Of a DNA stretch of 64,000 bases, positions 63,693 to 64,000 are shown piece after piece (positions within the stretch are counted from its first letter, which is position 1; every line of letters begins with the position of its first letter). The stretch is from Cellulophaga sp. HaHaR_3_176 (GTDB lineage Bacteria; Bacteroidota; Bacteroidia; Flavobacteriales; Flavobacteriaceae), in assembly GCF_019021925.1 (NCBI RefSeq), contig NZ_CP058990.1, positions 1,046,001 through 1,110,000 of the forward strand. The letters are read 5' to 3'. Below the pieces are notes generated by a model. The model did no database searches. It was not told the origin of the DNA and worked only from the letters and a program-made list of their open reading frames with translations. The position numbers and the translations under genes were made by a program.

Positions 63693-63838
63693 TATTACAC
63701 TTATATAACATTAGAAGATTTTTTTTTAATCACTATAAATTAATTATTTACATTTTTTTTTACTTATAGTTAATAAGTAAATACTGTAGTTCTTAATTTA
63801 TTTTTTCAATTTTGTAATACTAACCAAATAAATTGAAA

Positions 63839-64000
63839 ATGAAGAAACACTACTTTAAAAGAAGCTTTTTTTTAACGCTTCTAACTATGCTATTGGTAAC
63901 TGGTGGTTATACACAAATACCTAGTTACTATAGCGGTACCAATGTATCTTCTAAGGGTCAAACTCTAAAAACCAATTTAGCAAATTTAATTTCTAACACA
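63839..64000 (+). CDS. secreted endonuclease I family nuclease (5' part only)
   Basis: The first 54 codons of a gene that runs off the window. A signal peptide (about 1-25, ending GGYTQ) is followed by IPSYYSGTNVSSKGQTLKTNLANLISNT, which is the usual start of Bacteroidota endonuclease I (EndA-like, PF04231) proteins. Such enzymes degrade extracellular DNA. The catalytic His and the C-terminus, including any T9SS sorting domain, lie outside the window, so the family call rests on this short segment. Confidence 0.6.
   Translation, partial: MKKHYFKRSFFLTLLTMLLVTGGYTQIPSYYSGTNVSSKGQTLKTNLANLISNT

Noticed and set aside
1..64000. CRISPR arrays, IS elements, integrases, att sites
   Set aside because: No spaced direct repeats, transposase motifs or tRNA-flanking repeats were seen on either strand.

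Overview
The window is AT-rich chromosomal DNA of an aerobic marine member of the Bacteroidota, almost certainly Flavobacteriaceae. The evidence is a SusC/SusD pair, DUF4270, DUF2911, DUF2520 and DUF4907 proteins, a bacillithiol deacetylase, a fused CcsBA cytochrome c synthase, LytTR two-component genes, and -7 promoter boxes of the Bacteroidota type (TAnnTTTG). No species can be named from the sequence alone. I see no insertion sequence, prophage, CRISPR array or integrase. There is one RNA gene, a tRNA-His.

Layout. 1-5.96 kb: an LpxR-like outer-membrane protein, a LOV-like PAS protein, a small VOC protein, a TIM-barrel/GNAT pair and a photolyase operon (SRPBCC, SDR, photolyase). 6.1-15.0 kb: a DUF2911 protein; a PIG-L deacetylase, a 33-residue membrane peptide and a sodium:solute symporter in one tight operon; and a maintenance operon (DUF2520, KdsC-like phosphatase, Maf, lipoprotein, MscS). 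15.2-25.5 kb: CcsBA, a PLP-dependent trans-sulfuration enzyme, BshB1, two paralogous histidine kinases without response regulators, tRNA-His and an M28 peptidase. 25.6-31.5 kb: cytochrome bd oxidase (cydAB) divergent from a sulfite-oxidase-like molybdoenzyme and its cytochrome c, then a fatty acid hydroxylase/sterol desaturase family protein and a Crp/Fnr regulator.

31.7-47.8 kb is an alginate utilisation locus: PL17 oligoalginate lyase, SusC, SusD, two PKD-type surface lipoproteins, PL7 alginate lyase, a FadR-type GntR regulator, an MFS uronate transporter, two SDRs (DEH reductase candidates) and KDG kinase. Proposed flow: PL7 cuts alginate at the surface, SusCD imports oligomers, PL17 releases unsaturated monomer, MFS moves it inward, an SDR reduces DEH to KDG and KdgK makes KDPG. 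KDPG aldolase and KdgF are not in the window. Three control regions carry repeats of a 14-bp dyad resembling TTTGGTNNACCAAA spaced exactly 13 bp apart. At two of them the dyad overlaps a perfect TATATTTG -7 box. These are very likely the operators of the local GntR protein.

47.9-50.5 kb holds a PPi-type phosphofructokinase and an Nramp-fold transporter lacking the metal-binding motifs. 50.6-54.7 kb has a Dus enzyme, a radical SAM protein and an EamA permease. 54.7-60.8 kb has an outer-membrane barrel, DUF4270, a kelch lipoprotein, DUF4907 and a LytS/LytTR pair. 60.9-63.7 kb has kduD-kduI opposite a LacI regulator, a second two-step route from DEH to KDG. The window ends inside a secreted endonuclease I gene.

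The most interesting signals are the 13-bp-phased operator arrays, a pair of mirror-image Crp/Fnr-type promoters between cydA and the sulfite oxidase gene, the motif-less Nramp-like transporter beside a PPi-type PFK, and the overlooked 33-residue membrane peptide.
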